A DNA stretch of 64,000 nucleotides from Riptortus pedestris. Its lineage: Eukaryota; Arthropoda; Insecta; Hemiptera; Alydidae. Both the position numbers and the translations under genes were made by a program. Positions within the stretch are counted from its first letter, which is position 1; every line of letters starts with the position of its first letter. Below the pieces are notes generated by a model. It saw nothing but the letters and a program-made list of their open reading frames with translations, was not told the DNA's origin and did not search any database. Shown piece by piece: positions 45,611 through 57,330 of this stretch. The stretch lies in NCBI GenBank assembly GCA_019009955.1, contig CM032233.1:126769001-126833000 (forward strand), in the 5' to 3' direction.

Positions 45611-45871
45611 TTACTTGCCCAGAACACTCCTTTGGACGAAACCTGGTCAATTTTCCTTAAGCTGTATCTGATTAATTTGTGAATTGGCCAACCTTACAAT
45701 GAAGTGAGTGGCATGCAACAAGTGGTTGTCTTCAGTGAATCGAACAATTTCCAATTGAGGCATGTGTTGCAGGGCCTTTAGCCTAGCTCCTACAGAATGG
45801 AATTGCCTACCTTCTTCTCTATATACTTTGCTCCCTGATGCAAAGGGATTCAAGAGGAGAATATTCCACTG
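45611..45871 (-). CDS. Unrecognised short open frame, 86 residues
   Basis: Open from an in-frame TAG upstream of 45871 to a TAA at 45611, without an ATG at its start. The composition looks more protein-like than its surroundings: LNPFASGSKVYREEGRQF, HSVGARLKALQHMPQLEIV, RFTEDNHLLHATHFIVRLA, NSQINQIQLKENWPGF. It could be an exon or a fragment of a mobile-element ORF. I recognise no domain. A weak acceptor (GGTTACTAG) precedes it. Confidence 0.3.
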
Positions 45872-46805
45872 CTAGTAACCCTATGTGTGCCTCGATTGCA
45901 ACATTTATTTCAATTGATAAGACAATTCTTGAGTTATTCAACTTTTTTTCTTGCCAAGATCAAATAACAAGGTAAGTTAATTTTTCTGTAACTTTTCTGG
46001 AATTATTTTTATTCATTTTATAGTGAAATAATAAATCTAAGATTAAAAGAACCCCTTGACGATATTATTATTTATTTATTAATCTTTTCCCTTTTCTTGA
46101 ATAGTCATAGTATTGACTTGAGCACTTTTGTTTTTGCTTTGAAGCATTAGTTGTTTATCTGTTGTGTTTATTTCCAGATTTCTAATTGTTGATTAATTTT
46201 TTTTTTAGACCTTCAGACTAGATTTGATGATTTGACTGCAACAACTTCTTAGGATGTTTACAAATAGTTTCTTAACAAATATTGTATGTTTATTTTTTGC
46301 ATGCACACAAAAGCTTGTTGTTTTATATTGATATTTTTCTTCCTTACATTTTTTTCTAAATGTTTATACTTATAGGCCTAATTTAATTAAAATCGCCTAA
46401 TTAAATGAATCATGTACATGCAGACATTTATGTCAATACTGTTATTAGTTTAATTTTAAAAATAAATTCCTTTATTAAATTACTTGTTATTAATAAATCC
46501 TTTTGTTTCTTCTTTCTATTTTAAAAAAATATGCTTTCCTCTTTCAAAATGTCATTAATAATTTATTTTTGAAGAGTCATATATGATTTTGAGTTTAATT
46601 GCTTACCAGTGAATTGCTAAATGATTGAACTTATGATCTTTTATTGTGATTATGATTTCAAATGAATGCATTTTATCTCGGCTTCAACGTATCAGTGAAA
46701 GTTAGTTAAATTTTCTGGTTTGTTTTGGGTCCTTGCCCCTGTTGTTTTTGGGTACAATGTATTTAATGAGCCAATCGTTTTAATGATTTTGTGTGCTCAA
46801 TTTGT
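45872..46805. other. No recognisable gene
   Basis: AT-rich. A strong-looking plus-strand donor (AACAAGGTAAGT near 45972) and a T-rich acceptor near 46208 exist, but no convincing coding sequence joins them. Confidence 0.35.
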
Positions 46806-47002
46806 TCAAGTCAGTTAAGGCGTTGGTTTTAATTCAATTCACGTGGTAAGCCTTGAGTCATAGGTTTGATTCCTACTTGTGCAATAGGAATTTATTAGTG
46901 AAAACCCTTAATCCAACCCTGAGTAGAAGAGGGTGGTAGCTTATAGATAATTCGACCCAATTACCCATAGTAGCATAAAGTAGACGTTAATAAATAACTG
47001 TT
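46806..47002 (+). repeat. SINE-1 (tRNA-derived)
   Basis: Carries GTCAGTTAAGGCGTTGG (A-box region), TAGGTTTGATTCCTACTTG (B-box region), and the 3' block ACCCATAGTAGCATAAAGTA. The end is a TAAATAA tail. Confidence 0.7.
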
Positions 47003-47385
47003 TAATGACTACAAATTCTCCTTATGAACCCCCATGGAAATTTTTCCGATCTCCGTTCTTTTAAGAGTGAGTTAAGTGAAGTAGAAAACAAGTATTACAT
47101 ATTTTTCTTGTGTCTACCAATCAATAACTGGTTATTTCTTTTTATTCAATAATGAAATTCTTTTTAAATATAAATTTATAAAAATATAATTTATAAGTAC
47201 TATTATTTTCATTAAAATTTTTAATTACCTATAAATTAAATATCATATGATCAGAAATCGCCTATTACCCAAAGCATGAAGAAAATATTTATAATTTATA
47301 CTTAATTTCCTATATAAATAATATAAACATTGTTGTGCTTTTATTTAACCTTTAGCTATTATATTAAGCTATTTCAATCTTTTAA

Positions 47386-47434
<49 letters not shown>

Positions 47435-48589
47435 AATGTGGCTATATTTGTACATGCTAAAAACATTCAAGAGAATAAAATATCTTTCCCTGCACATCAT
47501 TGTACTAATTATTCCCAAATTCAACAAATGTCTGTTTTTTTCAAATAAATTGATCAAAGCTGTTAAATTTCACCATTTACTTTTAGAATATTTGTATTAA
47601 TAAACAACAAGTTTTACTGAACTTTCTGTTGCTTTTTCCGCCCCTTTATCTTATAAGAGTTACTTAAACACATATAAATATTTTAAATCCTGGATTGTGG
47701 GTTGTGATTCATTGCATTGGAGAAGGCATTTCAAATAATACATTGCATCCATTGACATTTCTCTGTCAATTGTCAAGTTGAATAAATAATTATATTTACG
47801 AATACATATTGTTAATTTCTTGAAATTAAAACTCCATTTAGGCCAACATATATAAAAATTAACTAAATTGGGGCCATAGTTATCTTTTTTATGTTTATGG
47901 TAGTTAAATTAAATATCTTCCTTTTGTTTTTTACTGATTTATTTGATGAAATATGCTCTATAATAAAATTCGATCTCTGTTAACTGTGTATCTCTTTTAT
48001 TTTACTACAGTCGAAAATGGGAGCAATTTTATTGACTTTTAAGTTTTAAAAAATGAGATATTGTTTTTAAATACTCCATGTCTAATTTATTTTATTTTTT
48101 AAAAAATAATAATTTTTGCACATACATTTAACTCTGTGTGTACCTGGACAATTTGTGTTTAAATGCAAGCAATTTGTGATTTTACTGATCTCATCAAACG
48201 TAGGCATCTAAAAACATTCTTATCATTAGCCATTACAAAATCAAACTTGAGCATCCATAGTCATAAAAGTTAAAATAGTTCCATTAATGATTCAGTCTCT
48301 TATAAAAAAATTCAAATGTTTAAAAAATCCTTTAATTAATATTTGCCTATTAATTAACTGTCTTCTTACTAAAAACTATATGTTTGTTACCGTCCTGATA
48401 AGTTATAAATGACATTTTTTTTCAGTTAGTTCGGTGAGGAATTGTTGAAACATATAATTTAGCTTAGTTAGAATAGAGAGAACTCCTCTAAAAACATCCC
48501 TCATTAGTCTATATCAGCTAATCAATAATAGTATACAAACCATAACAATGTTTTCCAGACTTACCCGAAGGGAATAGGCAACTTCCTTA
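47003..48589. other. No recognisable gene; (TA)n at 47389-47431
   Basis: Very AT-rich; open frames over the TA array are repeat artefacts. Confidence 0.5.
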
Positions 48590-48682
48590 AGGGAAATCAG
48601 CTATTAAGGTTGTACTCATGATGTAATTTTCTTCAAATATCCATCACTCCTGCCTAGGAAATGACGAAAATGAGGTCCGTTC

Positions 48683-48735
<53 letters not shown>

Positions 48736-49060
48736 TTTGTTTGTTACCGTTCTAATGGTCACGATGTTTGTTTGACTGTTATCAAACTTGGTATTTAATC
48801 TTTAATTATTTTATGTAAAAAGAAAGATCAAGTTCATTAATGCCAGAAACTGGACCAGTGGGTGGGGGGGGGGGTTAGAGGGGAGGATTTCCAAAATCTC
48901 CTTGTAGATATTATTAAATTAACTGAAAGACGTCTTAATCTCGTTTGTATTTATTCACTTAACATTCACGGTGGTGTTACCAGTATGTACTTATCTGTTG
49001 TAAACCTTTCTGTGGAAAATCTGCTTAGTTTACACAGTCCCTGCATGACGGACTTTTTAA
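48590..49060 (+). repeat. R1 repeat, internally deleted copy (e)
   Basis: Left end TTCCTTAAGGGAAATCAGCT and ATGAGGTCCGTTCAAAATT, then (TA)n (48688-48734), AAAGATCAAGTTCATTAATG, and a direct jump to the right part (TTCACTTAACATTCACGGTG) and right end ATCTGCTTAGTTTACACAGT. About 470 bases; the central half is missing. Confidence 0.7.
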
Positions 49061-49439
49061 ATGGAACAGTTCCTTAATTATGTCATAATCCTAAGTTGAT
49101 TGTAATCGAACAGTACATTTTTAATAACAAAGTTTTTGTAAATTTAGAGTATGAGAACATGAACTGAAGACACTCAATTGTAAGCCACTACCATGCTGTG
49201 TATGCACCAATCTAATAATATAAAACAGTTTGTAAAATTTCTGTGCTGGCAAATTGTATGGTTGCTTGCAATTTTGTAATTACTTTATAGTAGTTTCTCA
49301 AGCTAAGCAAGTACTTTTTCCAACCTAAGGTAACACACTTGCTTTCTCTGTAGAGAAAAAAAAATCCAAATATTGTAGTCATTGAATTATAAGTTAATTA
49401 ATTAACTTAAAAGCAAGCTTTAAATTTTGTTTCATACAT
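49061..49439. other. No recognisable feature
   Basis: AT-rich spacer. Confidence 0.5.
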
Positions 49440-49585
49440 TATACAGATACAAAAGGTTTCTATATGATATACATGACTTTGAAATAAAATAATTTTAAAA
49501 GAAGTTCAGCACAAAATATTTTGTTAATTTAATTTAATAGGAGTACTAGGAAGTTATGAGATGTCCACATCAGATTTTTTTTCTT
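49440..49585 (-). repeat. R2 dispersed repeat, end fragment
   Basis: AATAGGAGTACTAGGAAGTT and GATGTCCACATCAGATTTT are the complement of the end seen at 63325-63360. Confidence 0.55.
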
Positions 49586-49919
49586 GTAATGGATTTCAGA
49601 ACTTAGATGCTTGAAACTATAATGAAATTTCATCAAGAAGTCATTCTGATTTGTTATTTAAGGGAAATAAAATTCTGGACTGAATGCCAATACTTTTTTA
49701 TTTTTATTTGAAGAACTATATAAATAGGAAGAATTATAAATGTAATATTTTTACCATCAAGTATTGCTTAATAAATAACACATTTAAAATATAGTGTATT
49801 CACAATAAGAATAATAAAAAATTTATACAAAAACAGTATATTTAAAATATTATATGAATTTTGAAAAATCAACACATAAATATACCATTTTTATTATGGG
49901 AAAGATCAAGAGTTATATC

Positions 49920-50072
49920 AAAGTCATTAGTGGTATAATGGTGAAACCTCTTTTACATAATTTGAGTTTAGTTTAGTGAAAATATTAAGCACAGCTAGGA
50001 TTCAAACCCTTGTCCTTCCCTAATGTAAGTAGACTCACAATCACCTCTACCACTAGGTTGATTACTATCTCC
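49920..50072 (-). repeat. SINE-2, a second tRNA-like SINE
   Basis: On the minus strand an A-box-like CCTAGTGGTAGAGGTG is followed about 40 bases later by a B-box-like GGGTTTGAATCC. The body then runs AAACTAAACTCAAATTATGT. It is distinct from SINE-1. Only one copy is in the window. Confidence 0.45.
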
Positions 50073-50225
50073 AACATTTAAATGAAAAAAAAATGTTTTA
50101 TTTAGTTAGAAGGATTCCACTGGGGTGGCACAAATGTTAATCTTTCTCAAAAGCAGCAGAAACAGGAAATTGGCCCTTGACAATTTCATTTTCCCCATTA
50201 TGATCATAAAGAAAGCAGTTTTGTA

Positions 50226-51098
50226 CTATAGTCTCTTAAGAATGACAGATTGTAATTTTGACAAAATATCTTGCAGTGCATATAAACCCTCTTTATAATG
50301 GTCTCTTTCTTCCTTAATTTTTCTAAGCATTTCATACTTCCTCGTTTTTCTATTCTCTGTATTCATGCGTCTTTTTAATACTTTTCTTCTTTTCTTTATT
50401 TCATCAATTTTATCATTTGGAAGTGGAATTATTGCATTGTTCATAATCACACGCTGGCACGTTTGAAGTTGTGGGACTTTGGACTTGGCTCTTATTCCGG
50501 AGGTGGATATCAATGAGTCTTTTTGTTGTTCGATTAACCCCTGTTCGTTTTGCAAAGCTGAAAGAATTGGAGAGTTTATTTGAGGAGCTTGTGGCAGTGG
50601 TTTCAACTTCATATACTCATGAGTAGGTGGTTGATGAAGTGAGGTAGGATATTCGACTATTGAAGTTGGTCCAAAGGAAGCCCCAGGGTTGTTTATCTGT
50701 TGGTAAAATGGGTGCATATTACTTTTGGGTACATTTGACAAGTTCCCTTCTTTTGTGTGGTAGTCATTTGTCTGACTGTACGGCTGAACGAGATAGGTAT
50801 GAGGTTCTGTTGTTGAATATTGTCCAAAGGAAGTTCCTTGGTGGTTTGTGTGTTGGTAAGCTGGTTGCATACTGCTTTTGTGTGTATTTGGCAAACTCCC
50901 CTCTTCTTGGTAGTAATTGCTGCTTTGGTCACATGGTTGATATAGCAATCTAATAAATTCATTTGTTGAATTATATCCAATGGGGGTCACTGGAAGATTC
51001 AGTGGTTGGTTACATGTGGATGTAGCTGGTCTGTAATTGTTTGGCAGACCCTGACTAATTTCTTGACTGTCCCCTCCTTGGTAGCATGGATCCTCCAT
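50226..51098 (-). CDS. Unrecognised repeat-containing protein with basic region plus coiled coil (bZIP-like C-terminus)
   Basis: Frame of 290 residues from ATG at 51098 (context CTACAATGG) to TAG at 50226. The open frame extends upstream to 51179, and an acceptor-like CACACAG near 51127 means it may be a last exon. The N-terminal ~170 residues are rich in P, Q, N, S, T and Y. They contain two clear ~50-residue repeats, (LYQPCDQSSNYYQEEGSL...MQPAYQ...GTSFG) and (LVQPYSQTNDYHTKEGNL...MHPFYQ...GASFG), with partial units on both sides. The last ~60 residues start KKRRKVLKRRMNTENRKTRK and continue into heptads with L, I, Y, L, L, L, L and I at a/d positions. This resembles a bZIP, but the standard Asn-x7-Arg/Leu spacing is not met. 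A nuclear DNA-binding role is inference only. Confidence 0.6.
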   Translation of the reverse strand: MEDPCYQGGDSQEISQGLPNNYRPATSTCNQPLNLPVTPIGYNSTNEFIRLLYQPCDQSSNYYQEEGSLPNTHKSSMQPAYQHTNHQGTSFGQYSTTEPHTYLVQPYSQTNDYHTKEGNLSNVPKSNMHPFYQQINNPGASFGPTSIVEYPTSLHQPPTHEYMKLKPLPQAPQINSPILSALQNEQGLIEQQKDSLISTSGIRAKSKVPQLQTCQRVIMNNAIIPLPNDKIDEIKKRRKVLKRRMNTENRKTRKYEMLRKIKEERDHYKEGLYALQDILSKLQSVILKRL

Positions 51099-51179
51099 TG
51101 TAGCAAAAGGACTTCGGTAACAGCACCTGTGTGACATATTTTTCAGTATAACTTTAGATAATGTTATTGGATGAAACAC

Positions 51180-52745
51180 AATATACTAACCAAAAATATT
51201 ATAATTGTTATTAACTTATTCAAATGGATTTTACTGAGAAAAGAAATATTCTGTAATTGCTATTTACTATTACATTTTTCTATAAATAAAAAATTAGTCA
51301 TGGTATTTCAATTTTCTGGTGTTTTTATTTTCTAGATACTACCACTTATACCCATGTGATTTCCTCTTAAAGCAAAGGTTTCACTATACATCTCTTGTTC
51401 AGCTTAAATTTCAAGTTTCGTTAATAGTAATAATTGGACAAGAAAGTGAGAGGGATTTAGAGGGGTTATAATAAAAAAATGGAAATCGTACGTCTTGTTA
51501 ATCATTAAAGTTCCTATAATTTTTGTTTTATTTGTCTTTTTCTAATTTAAATATTAAGCTAGTTATTTGTTTTTTTTTTGTTTTAGCATTCAGTTAACTA
51601 TTACTCTTACTCATTAGAAATTGTATCACTAATCGTGGAAGGCCCCACATATATTTGAAGTTACAGTTACCAGTTTTGGGGAGAAATTAGTTTGGACTAA
51701 GAATCGATAACTACAGTTCATTTAGTTCAGCATTATTACCTCAGAGAACTAAAATACTAATCCCAGTCCTCGATATAAGAACTAATTTTAGGGATTAAAT
51801 TAATTTAGCTGAGCATATAAATTAGTAATTTAATTTAGTCCATATTCCTAGATACAACTAATTAGTACTTAATTTAATCGTAGTTCAGGATTAAAAAATT
51901 AAAGAATAACTAGCTGTTTTAACCATCATTGACGGTTTGTAGATCAAATGGTTTCCCAAGAAAATATAAATTTTGGATCAACCTATGCAAGAAAACATCC
52001 CGTCATAACCTTCTCAGACCTTAAATAACCAATGATGTGAAAAGTTGAAGTTATACAAATTCATGTTTAGAATTGCTGTGTCAGTAAATGAATTTAAATA
52101 AAATGGTTTCCCATTGAAATATTAATACTGGATTAATGTGAGAACTAAATAACTCCTCCTCATTGTCATCAAATTACAGTAATATTATAATTGTAAGCGT
52201 GAAGCATGGAATGCGCAGCATAGCATGGTTATTGGATGAATATTGATGAATTTATTAGCATTTACGGGTTCAAATAAATCTAGTTTTCCATCAAATTATA
52301 AAGACAGTATCATCATCATTTAGAGAAAAAAAAAATGATAAAATTCTGTTCAGGCACTCTGCTGTAATACCATAGAATGGCGGCTGAAGCCTGAAGTAAT
52401 TAGCTAACTATGCTCAGCTTTAGTAATTAGCTAAAGTGTTTTCCCATGAAAATTTAATTAAGGTTATTAGTAGTAATCACTCAATCCTGTCAATGGTATT
52501 ACAGGATAGCACATGTTTTTTTCAACCACTAAATGAATTAACAAAACATTTCTTTAATTGCTTGAGGCATTCTCATGAAACACTAATCAATTATATTTTG
52601 GCTATCGGAGATGGACGTTTTATAACTGAAAAATTTAAGCAAGGTATAAAATGCATTTTAAACAAAATTTGTTTGTGTCAGTGTTTACTTCAAAACTTCC
52701 AAGTAAACATTGACAGTATTCATATTCTATATATATATACACACA
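51180..52745. other. No recognisable gene
   Basis: AT-rich; possible upstream intron of the gene at 50226-51098. Segments rich in aattagttaatt-type sequence at 51680-51900 recur loosely at 55960-56200. Confidence 0.4.
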
Positions 52746-53528
52746 CTAGCTAAGGTACCCGGTGATGCCTGGGAAATCATTGTTGACTGACTAATGATGG
52801 TATTTTTATAGCAAGACTTCAATGTGTACGATTACACTTCCTTCCACGATGTATTGTTTTTCCGAAATAGCCAATCCTAAAGTGTAACTTTTGGGGACTA
52901 ATAGAATAAAAATTTTAGTTTTGAAGAATAAATGAATTTGTGTTCCAAATCTTCCACCCACCGTTTTTAAATAATTCAAACCATAATCATGTATAGCATT
53001 TATTACAATTAAATATCATCTATAATGAACATATTTCCTGTAAAAATCCAATCCAAGCACATATAGTTTAAGCATATTTTTGTACATAATATAACATTCA
53101 TAATAGTAAAATCTCAGTGGAAATCACTTCCAGTAATGCCAGCATTTCACAGGAAATAAGTAAACTCAATTAACTGTTTTAGCCTCCCATCAACTTCCAC
53201 TCCCGCATGAGAGTTATCAACATTGTTTTCCTTAAATTATTGATTCAAAATATTATTTTAATAATTTATCTACATGACGGAATTAAATAATAGTGGTACC
53301 CTAAAAATAATTTCATTATATTTTAAAAGCTAGGGGAGGAGAAGAGATCATAGCCCTCCCTGCAACCTAAATAATACTTTAAACAATCATATTGAGTTTA
53401 AACACATATTGTCTTTTCTTAACAAAAGTGAATATAACAAATGTTACTCTAAATAACAAAATAAACAACTTTTGTCACGTGCATATTTGCCAAAAAAACA
53501 ATAGAAAACGAAATACCGCTATTTTTAA

Positions 53529-53530
<2 letters not shown>
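52746..53530 (-). mobile_element. Helitron-like element H4, 5'-truncated
   Basis: The 3' end on the minus strand is a degenerate stem-loop (CCCAGGCATCACCGGG), TACCTTAG and CTAG next to a CA/TA run. Internal blocks (ACTCTAAATAACAAAATAAA) match other copies. It stops at the (TA)n array 53531-53582. Confidence 0.6.

Positions 53531-53582
<52 letters not shown>
53531..53582. repeat. (TA)n array between H4 and H5
   Basis: 52 bases of TA repeat joining the truncated side of H4 to the 3' end of H5. Confidence 0.95.
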
Positions 53583-53583
<1 letters not shown>

Positions 53584-53584
<1 letters not shown>

Positions 53585-54005
53585 TACCTAAGGTACCCGG
53601 CTTCACCTGGGAATTCATTTTAGGCTGAATAAAGAAGGTATTTTTTTTAGCAAGGCTTTACTTCCCAACTTAACAAGTTATGATAATACTTTGACATTTC
53701 CCCGTCACAGTTTTTACTGTTTATACCCGTCATTGGTGTGGATTTGTTATTTAAGACTTCACTCTTCTAATAGTATTATATTTCTCGTCACCTGTGCATG
53801 TAGGTTTTTTTATAATGTAATGAACAGTATAATTCATAGTCGTAGAAAGTATTCTGTCTTCCAAACCGTGGATGAATTAAAGTTTCTTTCCCTTGATGCG
53901 GTCCAAAGCTTAATGTTGACAGCTGTTTCAGGTACATCATAACCGAAAAACAAATAGAAAATGAAATATCGCAAATTTTTATTTCAGGCCTCCGTTTAAA
54001 CCCCA

Positions 54006-54006
<1 letters not shown>
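53584..54006 (-). mobile_element. Helitron-like element H5, 3' part only
   Basis: The 3' end on the minus strand is CCCAGGTGAAGCCGGG, TACCTTAG and GTAG. The element runs to the first internal unit (TTTCAGGCCTCCGTTTAAAC) and is cut at a (TA)n array. Confidence 0.6.
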
Positions 54007-54037
<31 letters not shown>

Positions 54038-55301
54038 GTAACCTCTGTCTGTACATTGATTTTTTTCACTTTTTCGTTTCACATGTCATAGACACCAAAA
54101 CTGCATTTTGTTTCTTTGGTGTTTGTTTGTTCATTTGTTTGTTACCTTTTCACGCATAAACGGCTGAACCGAATTTTATGAAACTTGGTATGTATACTAC
54201 TACTAACCCAACTTAGACTTTAAGCTACATTAATATTCTCTGAGACGAACAGGAGTGGGGGTTATAAGGTAGGTCTGAAATTAAAAATATTGATATTTCG
54301 TTTCCTATTAGTTTTTCGTCAAATATGCACATAACAAAAGTTGTTTATTTTGTTATTTAGAGTAACTTTAGTTATATACACTTTTTTCGTATACCGAATT
54401 ATAAACGAGATATACGCTAAAACCTATAGCGGAAGTGAAAAATTTTATTTGTCACAAAAGACTCAATGGAACTAAGTAAAACTCGGTATGGGTATTAGCA
54501 CTAAAGGCTTAATTATAATAAGCTATTCCAACATTTCTAGGGACGGACAAGAGTGGGGGTTGTAAGGGAGGCCTGAATTTAAAAATAGTGGTATTTCGCT
54601 TTCTATTCGTTTTTCTGCAAATATGCACATGACAAAACTAGTTTATTTTTTTATTTTAAGTAACTTTTATGTTATTCACTTTTGTCTTATAACAAAGTAT
54701 AAACAAGATATAGACTAAAACTTTAGCGGGTGCCAAATAGTTTATTGGGCAGAAACGATTTAACCGAACTTAACAAAACTCAGTATGAAAATTAGCATTA
54801 ATTCTTTCATGATAATAAGCAATATTAAAATTTTTAGATTCGAACGGGAGTGGGGGTTATAAGCGACACCTGAAATAAAAATTCGCTATATTTCATTGTC
54901 CATTTGTTTTTCAACAAACATGCACACAAGAAAAGTTTTTTACTTTGGTATTTAGAGTAACTTTTGTTTTTACATTTTTTTGGGAACAATGTATGAAGCA
55001 AGTAATTTGCATAGAAATATTGATATGTTCAACAATTCTTTCCAATATGAACTACCAGGTACCTCACCTAGAAAAATTAATACAAATCTATGTTAATATT
55101 TTGTTCTAAATAATTCAAATATATGCATAATACACGGGAGACGGGAAATTTGACAATATGGAAGACAGTGAAGTCTTACATAAAAAATTTATTTTATTAT
55201 TAACAAATCCACAGCAACGACGGGTATAGACCCTAAACACTGGGATGGCTAAATGTCAAAATATTGTGCAAAGTAAAGCCATGCCAAAAAAATACCATCA
55301 C
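54007..55301 (+). mobile_element. Helitron-like element H6, 3' hairpin lost
   Basis: Starts in a (TA)n array (54007-54031) with AAAATTGTAACCTCTGTCTG. It has AACGGCTGAACCGAATTTTA and three internal units, and ends at AAAAATACCATCAC, about 55 bases short of the expected CTAG terminus. Confidence 0.68.
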
Positions 55302-56199
55302 TTTATACATTATTATTATGAACATAAAATGTATTTGAAACACAATTCATTCATTACATCTTCCTAATAAAATTAATATTAACAAATATATGTTTTTACA
55401 TTGAAGCTAGCCCCCACTCCTGGCGACAGTAGTGAAGTATCATATAAAATAACACATGTTTAGAATACTCATTCCCTTATTGCATATACAAAACATTTCT
55501 CAATTCTATTGAGACATTTTCATCGAACACGAATAAGTCTTTGGTGCCCGAAAGTCTATACTTTGACATTCATAAATGAAAATAACATTTTCGGACTGTT
55601 ATCATTATTATTTTTTTCCTATTTGTTTTGTTATTTTCTTTTTTGTAGATATTCCTGAACTAGAAAATAATTTAAATTCACTAATCGTTGCATAAACTTT
55701 CGATTTGATTATGATGTGTAAGTGTACAACAAGAGTTCCTTATAATATATTCAGTAGAATGTTAAATTTTTTAAAAAAAGTAACTCATTTGAGGAAGAAA
55801 TGTGTAGCTTGTGTAAATCATTTTAAACCTACTTTGCTATACACATCACAAATGACGACTTTCATCTAAAGCTTGGCTAATCTGATCTCATAATTGGGAG
55901 AAGGGTGTAAAAGCATTTTAGTCCCACGAAGAATACATAAAATAATCCTTATTCCTGAACTAATTTTAATTGTAAAATTGTAGTCCTTAGTTCTTTATAT
56001 GATTATTGGCATTTAACTAAATTTCTTTCCAAAACACTATTATTAAACCTTTTAACCGCTAATCAGAAGGGGAACTAAAACTAATTTAGTCCTTAAAAAT
56101 GAATCATTTCCAAATGATTGGCGATTGATTTCTTAGTTGTTAATTGAAAACTAATTTCTTGGAATTAAAGTGTTAGTCCTAAAGTTAGTTAACTAATAA
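55302..56199. other. No recognisable feature
   Basis: AT-rich DNA, nothing assigned. Confidence 0.5.
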
Positions 56200-56345
56200 A
56201 TTAATTAATGTCCAACATAGACAGTTTCATAAGCTTATAAGAGGAGAAATAGAGAATGCCATATAAAATTACATATCAGCCTGTCATTCCAGCACTTAGG
56301 AAATCTGCTTAGTTTCTGCAGCACCTTCAAGGTTAAGTTTTTTAC
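56200..56345 (+). repeat. R1 repeat, right-end fragment
   Basis: TTAGGAAATCTGCTTAGTTT followed by a diverged gcagcacc end. Confidence 0.5.
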
Positions 56346-56934
56346 AATTCTCTCCAGAGAGCCAAAAATAGAAATTAATTATATAATCTTTATGCGAACA
56401 TTTTAGTTATATATGCTAGAGAAACATGAACTTTTCTTTTCAGAAGAATCTTATTTGTGCCTAGAATGTAAAAATTTAACAGAAATAAGAAGTGTATGAT
56501 GTGCCAGTAATATAACCTTCCTAGAGGTTTTTCATTCTTCAAAAATGAACTTGCTTCAATTTTTTTTTAATATTTGCAGAACATTCTTTTTTACTTTCAT
56601 TCATATGCCTCTTGCTTTTGGATTTACATGAGTAGATTTGGCTTTGGCTGTTTATTTGATTTTGAAATCTTTAAGCTATCCTCATATTTTTCTGCAATAC
56701 TAAATAATTGTTGTATTAAATTGTTTTTGTATGTTAAGAGCTACAATAATTCTGGAAAACATATTAACAATGACTGAAAATTTAGAACATGTCAAAAAGC
56801 TGGAAAATATTCTAGATATCTGAATCAAGAAAATTAACTGATGTCTTAGTAAGAGAGACAAACAAATTGGAAATTCAAATTCAGTCTATGAGTAGTTGTT
56901 ATGAAATAAACAAAGAATATTGAAAATATGAGAT
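56346..56934. other. No recognisable feature
   Basis: AT-rich DNA, nothing assigned. Confidence 0.5.
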
Positions 56935-57254
56935 GAGTAGGAGTGGGGTTTTACTGAAGACCGAAAACTAAAAAGTGCAAATATCTCAGTAAATAATCAA
57001 GATAGTGAAAAAAATGTACTTAACAACATTTATAGAACATTACATTCACAATAAGATTGGTTCTATACAATTATTTGATCCAACGCATAATAACGGAGAT
57101 ATTAAGAATTTTCGAAATTCTCCCCCTCTACCCCCCCCCTCCTCTGGTCCGATTTCAGCCATTAACGAACTTGATCTTTCTTTTTGTATAAAACGATTAT
57201 ATATCAAGTTTGGTAATGATAAGACAAAAATTGCGACTGCTAGAGAGTTAACAG

Positions 57255-57258
<4 letters not shown>
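56935..57258 (-). repeat. R1 repeat, middle part (f), ending in (TA)n
   Basis: GAGTAGGAGTGGGGTTTTAC, AACGGAGATATTAAGAATTT and CCGATTTCAGCCATTAACGA match R1. It ends GAGAGTTAACAGACAAATA in a 70-base TA array, where MITE-B starts instead of the R1 left end. Confidence 0.7.

Positions 57259-57328
<70 letters not shown>
57259..57328. repeat. (TA)n array joining R1 and MITE-B
   Basis: 70 bases of pure TA repeat, the longest in the window. Confidence 0.95.

Positions 57329-57330
<2 letters not shown>

Noticed and set aside
45960..46260. Plus-strand donor AACAAGGTAAGT with downstream T-rich acceptor and short open exon ending LTATTS
   Set aside because: No coding sequence of quality lies upstream of the donor, and the downstream exon would code about 13 residues only.
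49340..50220. Functional tRNA gene at 49920-50072 because of A- and B-box-like blocks
   Set aside because: No complete cloverleaf can be drawn (acceptor and anticodon stems do not pair by eye) and a non-tRNA body follows; a tRNA-derived SINE is the better reading.
53392..53628. Small protein frames recurring in Helitron copies (NNKINNFCHVHICRK-type peptides)
   Set aside because: They recur because the DNA repeat recurs; stops and frames differ between copies, so there is no sign of coding selection.
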